23,779 nt of DNA from Lachnoclostridium sp. UBA903 (GTDB lineage: Bacteria; Bacillota; Clostridia; Lachnospirales; Lachnospiraceae), in assembly GCA_002294045.1 (NCBI GenBank), contig DBEP01000059.1, positions 1 to 23,779 of the forward strand. Reading direction: 5' to 3'. The notes beneath the pieces are model-generated. The model was not told where the DNA came from and searched no databases. It saw only the letters and a program-made list of their open reading frames with translations. Below are positions 1 through 8,170 of this stretch, in pieces (the first letter of the stretch is position 1; each line of letters opens with the position of its first letter). The position numbers and the translations under genes were made by a program.

Positions 1-22
1 ACCTAAAAGGATCCTTTTAGGT
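1..22. repeat. Perfect 22-bp palindrome at the window edge, inside a CRISPR repeat
   Basis: Positions 1-11 are the exact reverse complement of 12-22, meeting at GGATCC. Positions 12-33 match the last 22 nt of the CRISPR repeat seen at 73-102, but the other 8 nt of that repeat are replaced by an inverted copy of it. This is what a fold-back or chimeric contig end inside a repeat array looks like. A real inversion in the array is possible but less likely. Confidence 0.75.
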
Positions 23-102
23 AATCTACAATCGGGTCATTGAATGCTTCAAGTATCAATAAACAATTGCGGGTTTCAATTCCTTTTAGGTAATCTACAA
101 TC
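12..102 (-). CRISPR. Leader-proximal end of a type I-B CRISPR array (one full repeat, one spacer, one broken repeat)
   Basis: A full 30-nt repeat lies at 73-102. Read on the minus strand it starts GATTGTAGATTACC and ends ATTGAAAC, the 3' end common in type I-B repeats that becomes the 8-nt 5' handle of crRNAs after Cas6 cleavage. A 39-nt spacer occupies 34-72. A second repeat matches over 12-33 and is then broken by the palindrome at the window edge. The repeat has no strong internal hairpin, as usual for I-B. The leader and cas2 lie on the 102 side, so 34-72 should be the most recently acquired spacer. The rest of the array is outside the window. Confidence 0.9.
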
Positions 103-145
103 CCATATCATCCGCTTAGATGCTACCTTTTCTATTTTTTCACAT

Positions 146-174
146 GTAATAATTTAACATAATTTAAATGGCAA
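146..174 (-). promoter_or_regulatory. Candidate CRISPR leader promoter
   Basis: On the minus strand, TTGCCA (174-169; 5 of 6 to the -35 consensus) is followed after 17 bp by TATTAC (151-146; 4 of 6 to the -10). Transcription would start near 139, some 37 nt before the first repeat, in AT-rich DNA directly downstream of cas2. This is where an array leader promoter is expected. Confidence 0.5.
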
Positions 175-214
175 TAATGAGCTGAAATTAAGTATTTAAC
201 CACTTTAATAATAA

Positions 215-256
215 TCGTCGGTCTCCCGGGAATTTAACAGTATATAAGAGCGACGA
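215..256. repeat. Leader-boundary inverted repeat next to the cas2 stop codon
   Basis: TCGTCG (215-220) and CGACGA (251-256) are perfect 6-bp inverted arms around 30 nt that contain CCCGGG (225-230). The outer arm abuts the cas2 stop codon at 257-259. Dyads of this sort at the cas2-leader junction are common in clostridial I-B loci. It could be an adaptation-protein site or a transcript-end structure, and I cannot tell which. Confidence 0.4.
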
Positions 257-520
257 CTACAAAAACATATCCTGCCCACCCTTTTTAAGTCCGAAAATCT
301 CACGAGAATAATATCTTTCCGTACGAAAAGTATAGAAAATAAAAGAGTCTTCATTTTCTTTTGCTATTTTTTTCAATTCATCCTTCAACCTTCTGAAATT
401 GGCATCGGAAATTTCTCCTTCTAATACAGAGTTTTGCACCCAATGAAGATATTTTCTGGCTGTTTTTAGTACCTTTGACACTCTCTTTTCTCCCACATCA
501 TAAACTAAAATCATAAACAT
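257..520 (-). CDS. cas2: CRISPR-associated endoribonuclease/adaptation protein Cas2
   Basis: This 87-residue protein is the usual Cas2 length. It has the ferredoxin-like start MFMILVYDVG, with the conserved metal-binding Asp at residue 8 at the end of the first strand. Cas2 dimers bridge two Cas1 dimers in the spacer-integration complex. I chose the ATG at 520 because GGAG at 530-527 lies 6 nt upstream; a TTG at 526 keeps the frame but would sit directly against that site. It is the last gene of the operon: it starts 9 nt after cas1 ends, and its ribosome binding site overlaps the cas1 stop. The leader begins immediately after its stop. Nothing looks broken. Confidence 0.93.
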   Translation of the reverse strand: MFMILVYDVGEKRVSKVLKTARKYLHWVQNSVLEGEISDANFRRLKDELKKIAKENEDSFIFYTFRTERYYSREIFGLKKGGQDMFL

Positions 521-529
521 AAGCAACTC

Positions 530-1522
530 CTACCATTTACTCACAAAAGGAGTGTAGATTTTTTCACCCATCAGATGTTTTTCCAACTTGTAAAGCTCCA
601 TTCGAATCAATCGGCGATAGGATACATTACGCCCTAATTGTCTATGCATAAATGAGGTTTTGAGCTTTTCTTCAAATTGTGAGATAAACAACTTTTTCCC
701 TTCTTCATTTAATAAAATAGAATCAACTTTCTTTTCAAAATGCTTCACCTGTATCATTCGTTTGGAAACAAGAGTAAATATTACTCTGTCAACCAGTAAT
801 GGCTTAAATATTTCCGACACATCCAGATTTAAAGTAAATCCTCTGTTATTTGTGGAGTGCAGGTAACCGATTCTTGGATCAAGGTGAGTATTATATATCT
901 CACTTAAAGTAGTAGTATACATAAGTGAATTTCCAAAGCTGATTAAAGAATTCATCTTATTTTGCGGCGGTCTTCTGGTTCTTGTTTCAAAGGTAAAGTT
1001 TTTATCTTCTAAAATGGCATCAAAGGCTCTGTAATATACTTCTCTCACATTTCCTTCAATTGCCATCATTTGTTCTATAGACATATCCTTGTTCAATTTA
1101 CTTTCCAATTCCAGAATTTTATCAATCTGTTCCTGAACGGCTTTTCCTCTGTTGAGATAATATTTTAATACCTCAAATATGTTCTTTCCGCTGCCGGTAA
1201 TAAAACATAAAGCAAGTTCTTTCCTTTTTTCCAAGTCAAGGTAATGTTCCGCCTGTTTTAATATCATATATCCCGAATTGTAATGCTCCCTTGGATAATA
1301 ACTTCCCGCATAATATTCATGATAATTAAAATAATGCAGAACTATCTGGTGGGTAGTACAGAATTCCAGGAATTTTTTACTGGTTCCCACTTCTCCCATA
1401 ACACATATTTCACCAATATCTTCCACCGGAAGGAACTTCTTACCCCCTTCACTCTCAAAATAGATAGTATTGTCCTTTCGGTGCAGCTCTCCTTCATTGA
1501 ATATATAAATTGTTTTCCTCAT
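530..1522 (-). CDS. cas1: CRISPR-associated integrase Cas1 (type I-B)
   Basis: Cas1 is the metal-dependent integrase that inserts spacers at the leader-repeat junction. The 330-residue product begins MRKTIYIFNEGEL, typical of the I-B branch. All three metal-ligand positions are present: E156 in AIEGNVRE, H222 in IGYLHS, and E237 in LDVSEIFKP. I placed the start at ATG 1522 because GGAGA lies 10 nt upstream and family alignment begins there; the frame is open another 18 codons upstream, into the end of cas4. The gene follows cas4 by 25 nt and precedes cas2, giving the standard cas4-cas1-cas2 adaptation module. Confidence 0.96.
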   Translation of the reverse strand: MRKTIYIFNEGELHRKDNTIYFESEGGKKFLPVEDIGEICVMGEVGTSKKFLEFCTTHQIVLHYFNYHEYYAGSYYPREHYNSGYMILKQAEHYLDLEKRKELALCFITGSGKNIFEVLKYYLNRGKAVQEQIDKILELESKLNKDMSIEQMMAIEGNVREVYYRAFDAILEDKNFTFETRTRRPPQNKMNSLISFGNSLMYTTTLSEIYNTHLDPRIGYLHSTNNRGFTLNLDVSEIFKPLLVDRVIFTLVSKRMIQVKHFEKKVDSILLNEEGKKLFISQFEEKLKTSFMHRQLGRNVSYRRLIRMELYKLEKHLMGEKIYTPFVSKW

Positions 1523-1547
1523 GTATAATATATCTCCTATCCTTTTG

Positions 1548-2048
1548 CTAAGAACAGCAAAATTCACTGTATGCACAATTTTTACAATATTTTATTGGAA
1601 CAGGCGGCAAGGGAACATCCATATCTGCTATTATTTTAATTTCTTCCACTATATGTAATATTTGTTTTTTGGTATCTTCTGTGAGAATTACCGTTTCCCT
1701 TCTTTTTTCTTCCGGGAACATTAGTGCTCCCTCCGCATGAATACCCGCTTCCTTCAATTCCATTAAGTAAAAAAGAAGCTGCATTCTGGCACTTTTCAGA
1801 AACCTGGAGGATTTTTTTATTTCTCCCACAATTAGTTTACCATTTTCCTTAGATATCACATCAAATTTGGAACCGGCAAACTCTATTTCTTTACTGTCAC
1901 GCCTATAGGTTGTCTCGTGTATGGCATTACCCATCTGCATTTTTTCATTCTGCTGATCTGCTTCTAACCCATGAGCCAGAAGCCAGACTTCTCTTTTGCA
2001 GATGCAGTAATACCAGACAAATGTTCCTGTAACTTTAAAATCTTTCAT
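1548..2048 (-). CDS. cas4: CRISPR-associated exonuclease Cas4 (RecB-like, Fe-S)
   Basis: Cas4 trims prespacers and selects PAM-containing ends for Cas1-Cas2. The 166-residue protein has the RecB nuclease signature: H44 in NAIHE, D63 in KFDVI, E76-x-K78 in GEIK, and Q90 with Y94 in the QLLFYL helix. A 4Fe-4S cluster is indicated by Cys at 15/17 near the N-terminus and at 155, 158, 164 and 165 near the C-terminus. ATG 2048 has AAGGAG 8 nt upstream. It lies 41 nt after cas3 and 25 nt before cas1. It is short for a RecB-type nuclease but normal for Cas4 of I-B loci. Confidence 0.95.
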   Translation of the reverse strand: MKDFKVTGTFVWYYCICKREVWLLAHGLEADQQNEKMQMGNAIHETTYRRDSKEIEFAGSKFDVISKENGKLIVGEIKKSSRFLKSARMQLLFYLMELKEAGIHAEGALMFPEEKRRETVILTEDTKKQILHIVEEIKIIADMDVPLPPVPIKYCKNCAYSEFCCS

Positions 2049-2089
2049 TTGCTTTACTCCTTCTAGTTCTTCTCTGCACCTATAATTTA

Positions 2090-4483
2090 TCAGTAGAAAT
2101 AAACAGAAGAATCCACACCATAGCCGGTAACCTTATCATAATACTTCTCCAGTTCGGAATAAGAGACATAATAGTAAATATCATTCTCATCCTTGGGAGG
2201 TTTATTGTACTTTTCTCTGGTAAAGGCTCTGACATCAACAACATACTCTGCCATTTTTTTTGTGATGGCCTTAAGATTTCTTTTATGTTCCCAACGATCC
2301 GTTTTTTCCTTAAGCAGACTTTTGTACTCAGCCCATAAAGCACATGCCTCTTCCTCAAATTCGATAAATACCGGATATTTATCCGATTCCGGTTCAATTA
2401 ATTCAAAAAAGTTAAGCGGAAGAATTCCCTGATTTAAATCCACAGAATCCCCGTTCCCATAAAACCACTTATCCGCCGCCCCCTCTAAAAGATAATTTGA
2501 AATATCCTGGGATTTCACCGTATCATCGGACATTTCTTCAAAATACTCTTCAATGACCGACATAAATTCAGGTTCTTCTAACAGCTCATATCTGCTCAGA
2601 ATCCTCTCAGTTACATCCACATCCGTTTTTGCCTCCCGGTAAACCTGGTCAACATAATATCCCTTATTACTTTTAAGCTTAATCAGATGGATTTCACCCT
2701 TTTGACTTCCTCCTTCACGGTTGCCTCTTCCCGCACTTTGAAAAAGGGAGGGAAGAGGGGCCAAATCCCGGTAAACCACCTGAAAATCAATGTCTACTCC
2801 GGCTTCCACTAATTGCGTGCTTATTACTATTTTATACTTTTTCTTCTTTATCTCTCCAATACGCTGCAGCCGTTCTTTTGGCGGAAGGAGCGTACTTAAA
2901 TAAGATATCGGAACATCTTCATATTTTTTTACCAGCAACCTATACATTTCCTTAGCGCTTTCAATTGTATTCAATATAATCAGATAGGTTTTATTTTTGT
3001 TAAATGAAAAATCTGAAACAAAATCCTCTATGGTTTTGGGCTGGTTCATCTCATTATAAATTACCGTCCGGAACAATTTGCTATAATATTTCTTGTAATC
3101 ACAAAGGGATTCAGCAGTATTACCTGGAAATATTCTGGGCTGGGTGGCTGTCATAGCTATCACCTTACTGTCCAGGGCTAAGGTAAATTCTGATAGCATT
3201 TTTCCCACGAATTTATGGTATTTTACTGGTATTGCCTGTATTTCATCAATTATTACTATGGAATAACAGAATTTGTTGAACTTTCTTTGAACGGAGTTTT
3301 TAAAGCCAAATAGTGTTCCAAAAAACTGTTGAAAGGTAGTAATAATAATCTCACTGTTCCATCCCTCTAAAAGAATTTCCGCATGAGTATTGTTTAACAA
3401 GGTATTTTCATCGGTCTTCCATGTAATTTCCGTCAGGTGATGATGCTTACATAGAATACCGCTGTTTATTTCCTCCCCGCCGGATGTAATCACCTCTTCT
3501 ATTACCTTTGCATTTTGGTCAATGATGCTCATAAAAGGCAGAACATATAGAATCCGGTATCGTTTACCTTTTTCTTTCAAGAGCTTCTCCCTCAGCTTTA
3601 AAGCGAAATTAAAGGAATTTAAAGTTTTTCCCATACCTGTGGGCAAAGTCAGGGTATAAACATTATTGTCCGAATCAATTTTGCTTTCAACTTCATAAAA
3701 GGCCTGATTTCTCAATTCGTTCAAAACCGTCGCTTTTACATCCTTATTAAGGATATATTTCTCAACATCTGTATAAAAATCCGCCCGTTCCGCCAGTTTA
3801 CGATCTCCCAAAGCAACCTGGCTTTTATCCGAATCCACCAACAGGGAAAAGCACAGTTGCAGCGCAAAATATTCTTCAAAATTCTCTTTATTAATATCCT
3901 TTCTTCTTTTTCGCTGCTGCTTCTTCAGAATTCTTCTGTTTCTTCTGTCCTTCATAAATTTTGAAACTGTCTGAAAAAACTTTTCAAAATCTCCTTTAAA
4001 AATTTCCTGCAATATATCCGGTTCCAAACCCAGTTCGGTGCATATACTTATGATTCCTTCATAATCAAAGGCTTCGTACTGGCACTTTAATAACTCTTTA
4101 TTTTTGGATGAGGAAAGGTAATTGTCAATGTCATGGTATACTTCCATATCGCCATGATGCTTTAATATTGCATACGCCATGGCTGCTATGATTTCTTCCC
4201 ATTCTTTTACGGTTCCTCTTTGGATATGATAGTATAAAAAAAGTATGGCAGATATACCCGCATGGCTTTTTAACTGTTCTTCCACCGGCTCTTTGCGAAT
4301 ATATTTCTGGAAGTAAAGAGTTCCTTTACCAATATCATGAAAAATCAGATAGCTGTCAAAGATATGAGCATCCATATCTTTAAAAACAGATGGGTTCGCA
4401 GCGCCTTTATAAAAATTCCCCCACTGTCTTACCTCCTCAAGGTGATCCTGCAGCCTTTTGTCAGGATGGGATAACAACTCCAT
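2090..4483 (-). CDS. cas3: CRISPR-associated HD nuclease-helicase Cas3
   Basis: Cas3 is recruited by Cascade after R-loop formation to unwind and degrade target DNA. In this 797-residue protein the N-terminal HD nuclease domain has H14, H49-D50 (FHDIGKG), H74 and H109-H110 (KHHGD). The SF2 helicase follows: Walker A PTGMGKT (281-287), DEIQ box (413-416), MTATQP motif III (444-449), TQLVEAGVDID (556-566) and the arginine-finger motif QSAGRGNRE (582-590). The C-terminal Cas3 domain follows. I chose ATG 4483 because AGGAG lies 7 nt upstream; an in-frame ATG at 4504 has that site inside its coding region. HD and helicase are fused, as usual in I-B. It stands 265 nt after cas5, the only large gap in the operon. 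Confidence 0.96.
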   Translation of the reverse strand: MELLSHPDKRLQDHLEEVRQWGNFYKGAANPSVFKDMDAHIFDSYLIFHDIGKGTLYFQKYIRKEPVEEQLKSHAGISAILFLYYHIQRGTVKEWEEIIAAMAYAILKHHGDMEVYHDIDNYLSSSKNKELLKCQYEAFDYEGIISICTELGLEPDILQEIFKGDFEKFFQTVSKFMKDRRNRRILKKQQRKRRKDINKENFEEYFALQLCFSLLVDSDKSQVALGDRKLAERADFYTDVEKYILNKDVKATVLNELRNQAFYEVESKIDSDNNVYTLTLPTGMGKTLNSFNFALKLREKLLKEKGKRYRILYVLPFMSIIDQNAKVIEEVITSGGEEINSGILCKHHHLTEITWKTDENTLLNNTHAEILLEGWNSEIIITTFQQFFGTLFGFKNSVQRKFNKFCYSIVIIDEIQAIPVKYHKFVGKMLSEFTLALDSKVIAMTATQPRIFPGNTAESLCDYKKYYSKLFRTVIYNEMNQPKTIEDFVSDFSFNKNKTYLIILNTIESAKEMYRLLVKKYEDVPISYLSTLLPPKERLQRIGEIKKKKYKIVISTQLVEAGVDIDFQVVYRDLAPLPSLFQSAGRGNREGGSQKGEIHLIKLKSNKGYYVDQVYREAKTDVDVTERILSRYELLEEPEFMSVIEEYFEEMSDDTVKSQDISNYLLEGAADKWFYGNGDSVDLNQGILPLNFFELIEPESDKYPVFIEFEEEACALWAEYKSLLKEKTDRWEHKRNLKAITKKMAEYVVDVRAFTREKYNKPPKDENDIYYYVSYSELEKYYDKVTGYGVDSSVYFY

Positions 4484-4544
4484 CTTATCTCTCCTTTCGT
4501 TCATAAAAGCAGTTTTTTCCTACCCTGTTCCGTACTCTCTAGAA

Positions 4545-4661
4545 TTAAAATCCAAATTTTTGTAAGCCAGACTTTCTTATTTCACGCCCCTGGATAACGC
4601 TTCTTAAATGCTTTCCTTTATTTTTAAAGAGCTCTTCTCCGACAAAACATCCGTATTTCAT
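4545..4661 (-). CDS. Possible 38-codon small ORF in the cas5-cas3 gap
   Basis: This ATG-started frame begins MKYGCFVGEELF and ends LQKFGF. It fills about half of the otherwise empty cas5-cas3 interval. The product would be basic (many Lys/Arg). I do not recognise it. No ribosome binding site precedes the ATG, a stop codon lies immediately upstream in frame, and an ORF of this length can occur by chance, so it may not be translated. In its favour are codon use like that of its neighbours, the same strand as the operon, and a start codon inside the loop of an inverted repeat. Confidence 0.25.
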   Translation of the reverse strand: MKYGCFVGEELFKNKGKHLRSVIQGREIRKSGLQKFGF

Positions 4662-4698
4662 TTATAGAAAGATAAAACACAATGGCCTGAGAAGAGCT
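4630..4698 (-). repeat. 10-bp inverted repeat enclosing the start of the small ORF between cas5 and cas3
   Basis: AGCTCTTCTC (4630-4639) and GAGAAGAGCT (4689-4698) are perfect inverted arms separated by 49 nt. In the operon mRNA this makes a stem-loop that holds the small ORF's ATG (4661-4659) in its loop. There is no U-tract after it, so a simple terminator is unlikely. It may act as a processing or stabilising element between the Cascade genes and cas3. Confidence 0.5.
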
Positions 4699-4728
4699 AA
4701 TGTAAACTTTTTCCTGGGAAACCTAATG

Positions 4729-5463
4729 TTAATCGTCATTTAGGAATGCAAATACATACTTTTGCAATTTGTAAACCTTCCTGCATTTAACTTTTATTTT
4801 CTTACCGTTAGTTGAAAACAAAGCATCTACATACTCCATGGGAATACGATTATCTCCAAATCTTTTAACATAACGTTCTCTGCAATATTGTACTTTACCG
4901 GTTATTTCAATGGGATTTTCTCCTTCCAGGTCTTTAATTGAAATCGCTGTATCCAGTTCCCGATACTCGTTCCCAGATAGCTTTTGTGCTTCTCCAAAAC
5001 AAAGAAGCTCTGCTTCTGCCAGTAATCCAGCTAATCCTAAAGAGATATTATAGAAAAATTTATGCTCCTTTAATCTGTCAGCAAGTTCCATGAGAAGGTT
5101 ATCCGCGCTCATAGTGACAAATATTATATATTCCTGCCCCACCACATACTCGTACCGGGTAGGTGACCGCATACCGTTGGTGTTCCTTCCTGTGGGCACC
5201 CAGAAATTCCCCTTGGTATTAACAAGATTAGTACTCATAGCTGCCTTTCTTAGCGGCGTAAGCAGCCCGATTCCAATTTTTAATCCTGCGTTATCCAATT
5301 GCCTGTAATAACTATTATCTTCTTTGGAAAGTCCCAGAATAGCTCCCAGTAGACCATAGACGGCTGTCGGCGGCATCAGGGAATAGGTAACGGGTGAACT
5401 GGTCGTATAATAGGGTTTGAAATGACCATAATCTCCTTTTAACTTAAAACATACACATTTCAT
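4729..5463 (-). CDS. cas5: Cascade subunit Cas5 (type I-B)
   Basis: Cas5 caps the 5' handle of the crRNA and contacts Cas8 in Cascade. The 244-residue product has the N-terminal RAMP fold of this branch: MKCVCFKLKG, then the YTTSSPVTYSLMPPTAVYGL segment and the hydrophobic GLLGAILGL helix. I chose ATG 5463 (MKCVCF), which has GAGG 5 nt upstream; a GTG at 5469 in the same frame would sit on that site. It begins 11 nt after cas7 ends. As in other I-B Cas5 proteins, I see no catalytic residues, consistent with processing by the separate Cas6. Confidence 0.93.
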   Translation of the reverse strand: MKCVCFKLKGDYGHFKPYYTTSSPVTYSLMPPTAVYGLLGAILGLSKEDNSYYRQLDNAGLKIGIGLLTPLRKAAMSTNLVNTKGNFWVPTGRNTNGMRSPTRYEYVVGQEYIIFVTMSADNLLMELADRLKEHKFFYNISLGLAGLLAEAELLCFGEAQKLSGNEYRELDTAISIKDLEGENPIEITGKVQYCRERYVKRFGDNRIPMEYVDALFSTNGKKIKVKCRKVYKLQKYVFAFLNDD

Positions 5464-5474
5464 AGGCACCTCAC

Positions 5475-6434
5475 TCAGGCCATAACTTCTACTGTTACAC
5501 CTGCTTTTTCCAGTTCCTTTTCCACATTTATATCAGTGATTACTTCCGAATCAAGTTTTATAACAACCTTGTCAATATGCTCCTTATAGTCAACCAGGCA
5601 GTCTTTCAATTCATTTAATTGAAGGGTTCCGTCACGGACAGCACGAACAGCCTCTCCGCTCATAGTAAAAGAGAATTTTATTTTCTTATCCAAACTTCCT
5701 ATGTAAAAATCCTTTGTTTTATATACTACCTGAATTAAAAATCTTGGAGTCTGACCGGCTTTGGTTCTGGTTATGAGATTTTTTGTTCCGTCCCACATGG
5801 ACTGAAGTAAAAGTACTACATCCTCATTCGTCAGCCCTGTAATCTCTGCAGCCCTGTCATTTACCAATCCATAGAAATTAATCAGGCTGTAAGGAAGAAA
5901 ATACTCCTGACGAAAGGTTTTCTGGTCCTTTTTATCGCCGCTGGAAAAAGCGCCTGTTCCCTTTACATATTCCAGTTTTACCGGATGCATGGATGTGCCC
6001 ATTTTAAACTGCACCGGGCCTGTAAATTGCAGGCTTGCGTTTTTAATATCACTGGGCAGTACACAACCGAACATCCGGATATCAACACAGTTCTTCACAT
6101 TCTTTTTAAATGCTTCCAGTTCCTCCTGTGTCAGCTTATCCTTTTCATTTTTCTTAGCGGCCTTTGCCTTAGCTGATTCCGGCAGGAAATCTATTCCTCT
6201 GTGTTTGGCATCAGCCAGAAATCCGTCTTCTATAAGAGTATCTCTTACCAGCACCTCATATCCCCTGGCAATTAATTCATCTCTAATGGTTCTTTTCAAA
6301 CGTACGTCCGTAACAATATTCAACCCTGTTTCTTCGTCAATCCTGGGCTTGTTTGCATCGTTGGGATCCCCGTTTGGATTCCCCCAGGTTATATCATATA
6401 AGAATACAATTTCACTTCTTTTTGCAGTAGACAT
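5475..6434 (-). CDS. cas7: Cascade backbone subunit Cas7 (Csh2, type I-B)
   Basis: Cas7 polymerises along the crRNA spacer to form the Cascade backbone. The 319-residue protein has the Csh2-type N-terminus: DITWGNPNGDPN at 14-25, then the TDVRLKRTIRDEL helix at about 42-54 expected to bind RNA. Its ATG overlaps the cas8b stop by one base (TAATG), with GGAGG about 7 nt upstream, so the two genes are probably translationally coupled. Because many Cas7 copies are needed per complex, its strong ribosome binding site makes sense. Length and motifs are normal. Confidence 0.95.
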   Translation of the reverse strand: MSTAKRSEIVFLYDITWGNPNGDPNDANKPRIDEETGLNIVTDVRLKRTIRDELIARGYEVLVRDTLIEDGFLADAKHRGIDFLPESAKAKAAKKNEKDKLTQEELEAFKKNVKNCVDIRMFGCVLPSDIKNASLQFTGPVQFKMGTSMHPVKLEYVKGTGAFSSGDKKDQKTFRQEYFLPYSLINFYGLVNDRAAEITGLTNEDVVLLLQSMWDGTKNLITRTKAGQTPRFLIQVVYKTKDFYIGSLDKKIKFSFTMSGEAVRAVRDGTLQLNELKDCLVDYKEHIDKVVIKLDSEVITDINVEKELEKAGVTVEVMA

Positions 6435-8170
6435 TACTGTTCCTCCTTTAATTGCGCGTATATTTTATTGCTTAGGGTCATTCCGCCTGCCACATAAAAA
6501 TTCAATTCGTCCGTTGAGAGGCCCCAATTATTTGGTGACATAAAAATTAATTCCGTAATGGCTTCCGTAATAAGCTTTGAAACTTTGGAATATCTTTCAT
6601 ATTCCTGCATTTTCTGTATGGCATCCTTTATCAGCCCCTCAACATCGGAGCTTCTCATCTTAAGTCCTTTTAATCTGTTAAAAAACGGTGTGGAGCCATT
6701 CAATTCCTTTGCCTGTATATTCATGGTTTTCTGAGCAAGCACTCCTGTTAAAACCAACGCCTTTTTAATATTGGTATCAAGACCCATCTTGTATGGTTCC
6801 AGTACGCTTTCCAGTTTAGCATCCATTTTATCCTCTCCCTTCTCATAATCCATACAATCAATCACTTGTAAATAGTGGATACCAACCCAGGCACGAAGAA
6901 CTGTATGATAAAAATATTCATCATTTAAAAATGCACGTCTGATGTTATTCATGTAAAAAGGCATTAAAGCTCCTGGTTTTATCTTCTCCCGCTTAAATAT
7001 CGCCTGGGTCAGAGCCAGAAAATTACTGTCCAAATCAAAAACCCTGCTGCTGGGCTCTGATTTCGATAAATAATTTCTGAAATACCGAAAAGTGAATTTC
7101 TCGTTTGTCAATTCTTCATATACCTTTTCTATTTTATGTTTGGCAGAATATAAAGTATAAAATCTGGAAGGAAAAACATCTTTAATATCAAGAAGTATCC
7201 TTTCGGCAGAATTGTCCTTGCGGAAAAATAAAATGCGATAGGAATTAATATCTTCCTGTGCAGAGAGTTCTTCAAAAATATCGCCGCTCAGACTTTGAAA
7301 TTCATTTTCTGCTGCCTCTTTCAAAGAAAAACTTTTGTTTTTAATATCCTCCAGCCTGGCAAGCAACAGTTCTAATCTGTCTTCACCGCATGTCGATGAA
7401 GGTATTAAATAATAATCTAATCCAAAGAATTTAAAATGAAGATTGTTCAGCACATATTTTTTCCCTTCTCTTAAAACAGGCTCACAGGCAGTACAAACAG
7501 GACAGTTTCGCCATACATCTTTTTCTTCAAAGCCTCCGCTGATAAAACCCGGCTTATCAAAGGTATAAAATTTAAATACATCTAACTTAGGTATCAGGCT
7601 TGCCTCTTTCTTGCTGCAAAGGCAGCAGGTACCCCTATGACTATCGTCACCAACAATTTTCTTTTTGATTTTATTTCCATAATACCGATAAAACATGGGC
7701 ACCTTATACGGAATAACTCCGTTTAGTTTAACGGAAATCATATATTGGGTATTCTTTCCTTTGGGTGCTTTCTCATTTATTTCATTGATAATATCTTTCT
7801 GGTTATTGATAATAAACTCATAGATTAATAATAAAGTTTTTTTCTCTTCCTCCATTTCTGTACCCATTGACGCTTCTTTAAACCACGGGGCAATTTTTTT
7901 TAATAATGTCTTATCTGCTTCTGTCAATTGTGCGCTGGGGCCATAATTGGTTCCGTTGGAAGAAGCTTTTCGTAACAAACTGTACTGCGGGGTAATATCA
8001 GAATATTCCAGCACCTCAATACCACCATACTTAATCCCGCCCTTATCCTTTTCAAAGTTTAACCAAATAACATTAGTTATGTTTTTAGGCATATCCGGCA
8101 GCAACAACGGGTCCATCTCATCTTCATTGCCACTGACAGCTTTCCCGACTCTGTATATATCGTAAATCAA
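6434..8170 (-). CDS. cas8b: Cascade large subunit Cas8b (Csh1, type I-B)
   Basis: Cas8b is the large subunit that recognises the PAM and recruits Cas3. The 578-residue product is assigned from its place between cas6 and cas7, its length, and a zinc-finger-like pair of Cys motifs typical of Csh1: TCCLC (182-185) and CPVCTAC (223-229). Sequence in this family diverges fast, so context carries much of the weight. The start is a TTG at 8170, overlapping the cas6 stop as TTGA, with AGGAGG 7 nt upstream. The next in-frame ATG (codon 19) has no such site. The poor start codon may be offset by coupling to cas6. The C-terminal part may stand in for a small subunit, as proposed for I-B, but I cannot show this here. 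Confidence 0.92.
   Translation of the reverse strand: MIYDIYRVGKAVSGNEDEMDPLLLPDMPKNITNVIWLNFEKDKGGIKYGGIEVLEYSDITPQYSLLRKASSNGTNYGPSAQLTEADKTLLKKIAPWFKEASMGTEMEEEKKTLLLIYEFIINNQKDIINEINEKAPKGKNTQYMISVKLNGVIPYKVPMFYRYYGNKIKKKIVGDDSHRGTCCLCSKKEASLIPKLDVFKFYTFDKPGFISGGFEEKDVWRNCPVCTACEPVLREGKKYVLNNLHFKFFGLDYYLIPSSTCGEDRLELLLARLEDIKNKSFSLKEAAENEFQSLSGDIFEELSAQEDINSYRILFFRKDNSAERILLDIKDVFPSRFYTLYSAKHKIEKVYEELTNEKFTFRYFRNYLSKSEPSSRVFDLDSNFLALTQAIFKREKIKPGALMPFYMNNIRRAFLNDEYFYHTVLRAWVGIHYLQVIDCMDYEKGEDKMDAKLESVLEPYKMGLDTNIKKALVLTGVLAQKTMNIQAKELNGSTPFFNRLKGLKMRSSDVEGLIKDAIQKMQEYERYSKVSKLITEAITELIFMSPNNWGLSTDELNFYVAGGMTLSNKIYAQLKEEQ

Noticed and set aside
4575..4595. A CRISPR-repeat-like segment in the cas5-cas3 gap, as expected for a CreA-type antitoxin
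   Set aside because: Only a few scattered bases and the TGAAAT end resemble the repeat. That is too little to call a degenerate repeat, so it is only mentioned as a hypothesis.
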